A stretch of 64,000 nt of DNA from Phascolomyces articulosus. Its lineage: Eukaryota > Mucoromycota > Mucoromycetes > Mucorales > Lichtheimiaceae. Positions within the stretch are counted from its first letter, which is position 1. Each line of letters starts with the position of its first letter. The notes below the pieces were generated by a model that was given only the letters and a program-made list of their open reading frames with translations, searched no databases and was not told the origin of the DNA. A program made the translations under genes and the position numbers. Positions 62,155 through 64,000 of this stretch are shown piece by piece. The stretch lies in assembly GCA_025677815.1 (NCBI GenBank), contig JAIXMP010000010.1, forward strand, positions 868,001 to 932,000. Reading direction: 5' to 3'.

Positions 62155-64000
62155 ATGGAGATAGTTCCAGAAGATCAAGAAATATCATCTTGGATTCGTA
62201 ATTGTTCCCAGAATTGGGTAAGAAAGAGAAAAAGAAAGAAAAAAGAAAGAAAAAAGATAATGCTTTTATAAAATATACCAACAACAAAAGATATTATAAT
62301 AGGAACCTTACGGATGTTTGGAAGATGTGTAAATATCGTCTATTGCATTAATATTATCAGCATTTGGTGTTGTTGCTTGCATAATGATAATAACTTTTTT
62401 ATAACACTAAAATATATAGACATCTTATGCTTGTTCCAACGATTTTTTTACTCTTACTTGCACCATTTCGACTTTATATTCTCGTTTTTAAACGAGACCC
62501 ACTTGCACCGGATGTGGCACGAAGTCGGCTTTATTTTGTTAAACTTGTAAGTTAACAGCAATGAATAGAAAAACATGTGTTTTTCTTATTATAAAATAAC
62601 ATATACAGTAATTGAAAGGCTGATTGGTCATTAATCTATTTTTCTATTAGGTAACTCTACTTTTATTATTATTTACAATGGTTGCCAACCTAATTTTAAC
62701 TCAAACACAGCAACATCACGGTGTTCTCCAAACAATCAATATTGTCACAATGGTAAATTTGTTACTACATCTAATTATTGCTGCAAATCTATTACTTTTT
62801 AGGATAACAAAATAATTATTTATACCATTTTATCATATCATGATAGTTACTGGCAATCATCATGCATCACATAGAATATACACGAAATTCAACTGGATCT
62901 GGTGTTTTGCTATTTTATTGGCTTCTTACTACACTTGTAAATGGATACCGAGTATGGGCAGGTGGCGCAACAAGTGTTCAACACATGGGTTTATTTACAA
63001 TTACCTATATACTATCTTGTTTGATGTTTGTCCTTGAAAATTGTAAATGTCCAATAAAGGAACAGGCTATTCAACTTGGTAATAGTACTGAAAATCAGGT
63101 AATGCAAATGTATCCTGCAACATTCATTACATTATTATTTACAAATGACTACCTCTACGATATTAATTTTAAGTGTGTTGTTTCTATTAACGTATATAGA
63201 ATTCTTGCCCTGAAGCTGAATCCAATATATTTGGAAAACTTATATTTTCATGGATGAATGCTCGTATGCAACAGCTATCTTCATTAAACAGTTTTTGGTG
63301 GTAAAGTCTGATATTTTTTTTTGTTTTTAAGAATTATCCAATTACTGTGCAATAACAAAATAAAAAGCTAATTGAATGGGGTTTGCCTTATAGGAACATA
63401 GCCGATGACCAAGCTTCTGTTGCATTTCAAAACCGATGGGCGATTGAAAAGCAAAGTCAAAAGTAACTAATAAATTTTTTACCTCGTTCTATCATTTATT
63501 ATTTCAGCTCATAATAGCAATCCACTTAACACATTGTTCTAATAGTCCTTCGTTATTCCGAGCATTAATACTAAACTATCCAATCATGCGACAGTTATTC
63601 ATCGGATGGGTAAAAAGAAATATATCATTATACAGAAAAAAAATAAGATAGAAAAATAGATACCATCTATTTATTAACAATATCTGTTCTTTGCAACTAT
63701 TTAAATCATATTTTTATTAGATATTGAAATTATTCTATGATATTTTACAATTTATCCAACCGCTTTTATTGGGGGTATTAATGGATTGGGTGATGGGTCA
63801 CACAGCACTTACTCAACAAATCCCTGAGCCGTTGTACAAGGGTGCTTCCATTGCGTTTTACATGTTTGTTGTTTCAGTTGTACAGTCATTACTTTTGAAC
63901 CAGTTTCTTTATCGATCTTCATCCAGTTACTCTCGGCTACGTTCCGTGCTCATAAACGCAACGTGTCGTAAATCCTTATCAGTGGTCGATGTTCCATCAG
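62155..64000 (+). CDS. ABCC/MRP-type ABC transporter, 5' part (runs off the window)
   Basis: N-terminal about 361 residues of a long multidrug-resistance-associated (ABCC) transporter, probably vacuolar or plasma membrane and exporting conjugates. Exons: 62155-62217, 62303-62328, 62420-62546, 62651-62752, 62847-63098, 63200-63300, 63394-63462, 63546-63609 and 63721 to beyond 64000. The protein opens MEIVPEDQEISSWIRNCSQN, then has the TMD0 helices (LMLVPTIFLLLAPFRLYIL, GSGVLLFYWLLTTLVNGYR, GLFTITYILSCLMFVLENC). The linker is typical of MRPs (CPEAESNIFGKLIFSWM), then PSLFRALI and the first helices of TMD1. Nucleotide-binding domains lie outside the window. Exon 4/5 is the least certain join: reading on past 62753 would give another open stretch but ends in a stop. 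Confidence 0.85.

Overview
The window looks like nuclear DNA of an early-diverging filamentous fungus, most likely Mucoromycota (Mucorales type); I cannot name the genus. It is AT-rich. Nearly every gene is broken by short GT-AG introns, mostly 50-150 nt with GTAAGT/GTAAAT-like donors. The protein repertoire is fungal: a Zn2Cys6 factor with Fungal_trans-like region, a Pap1-type bZIP, malate synthase, an L-arabinitol/xylitol-type polyol dehydrogenase, a fungal SNF5 and an MRP transporter, plus a LARGE-like GT49 enzyme. Exon borders below were derived by hand from splice consensus, frame continuity and protein similarity. Family names come from recognising motifs, not from a database search.

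Layout. 1-3.8 kb: no gene, ending in the promoter of a Zn2Cys6 regulator (3816-7168) whose zinc cluster is spread over four exons. 7.7-15 kb, all minus strand: a Pap1-like bZIP, a multi-pass membrane protein (paralogue A), a TMEM62-like metallophosphoesterase and ribosomal protein uL23. 16.3 kb, plus strand: a 63-residue homologue of the small subunit of serine palmitoyltransferase. 16.9-18.6 kb: a disordered protein of unknown function. 18.6-22.6 kb: gene-poor, with one decayed three-exon gene. 22.6-30.4 kb, minus strand: a SNF5 homologue ending in a GATA-type zinc finger, the AP-3 mu subunit and a SWIM/RING protein. 30.9-35.5 kb: three paralogous SAM methyltransferases, one divergent and two in tandem, with a gene-conversion-like identity tract. 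35.8-39.2 kb: NSUN2/Trm4 tRNA m5C methyltransferase. 39.7-40.9 kb: zinc polyol dehydrogenase. 40.9-43.6 kb: gene-poor with a minisatellite and coding relics. 43.7-47.4 kb, minus strand: two tandem family I inorganic pyrophosphatases, both with signal peptides. 50.2-51.5 kb: membrane protein paralogue B. 51.8-52.3 kb: an inverted-repeat element. 55.5-57.5 kb: malate synthase. 59.9-61.4 kb: GT49 glycosyltransferase. 62.2-64 kb: the 5' part of an ABCC/MRP transporter that runs off the window.

There is no operon logic. The clearest local relationships are duplications: the methyltransferase trio, the tandem secreted pyrophosphatases and the A/B membrane-protein pair about 40 kb apart. The most unusual item is the tandem pair of apparently secreted, catalytically intact inorganic pyrophosphatases. 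The rest are mostly housekeeping genes with unusual exon structures (7-, 14-, 15-, 20-, 23- and 27-nt exons).
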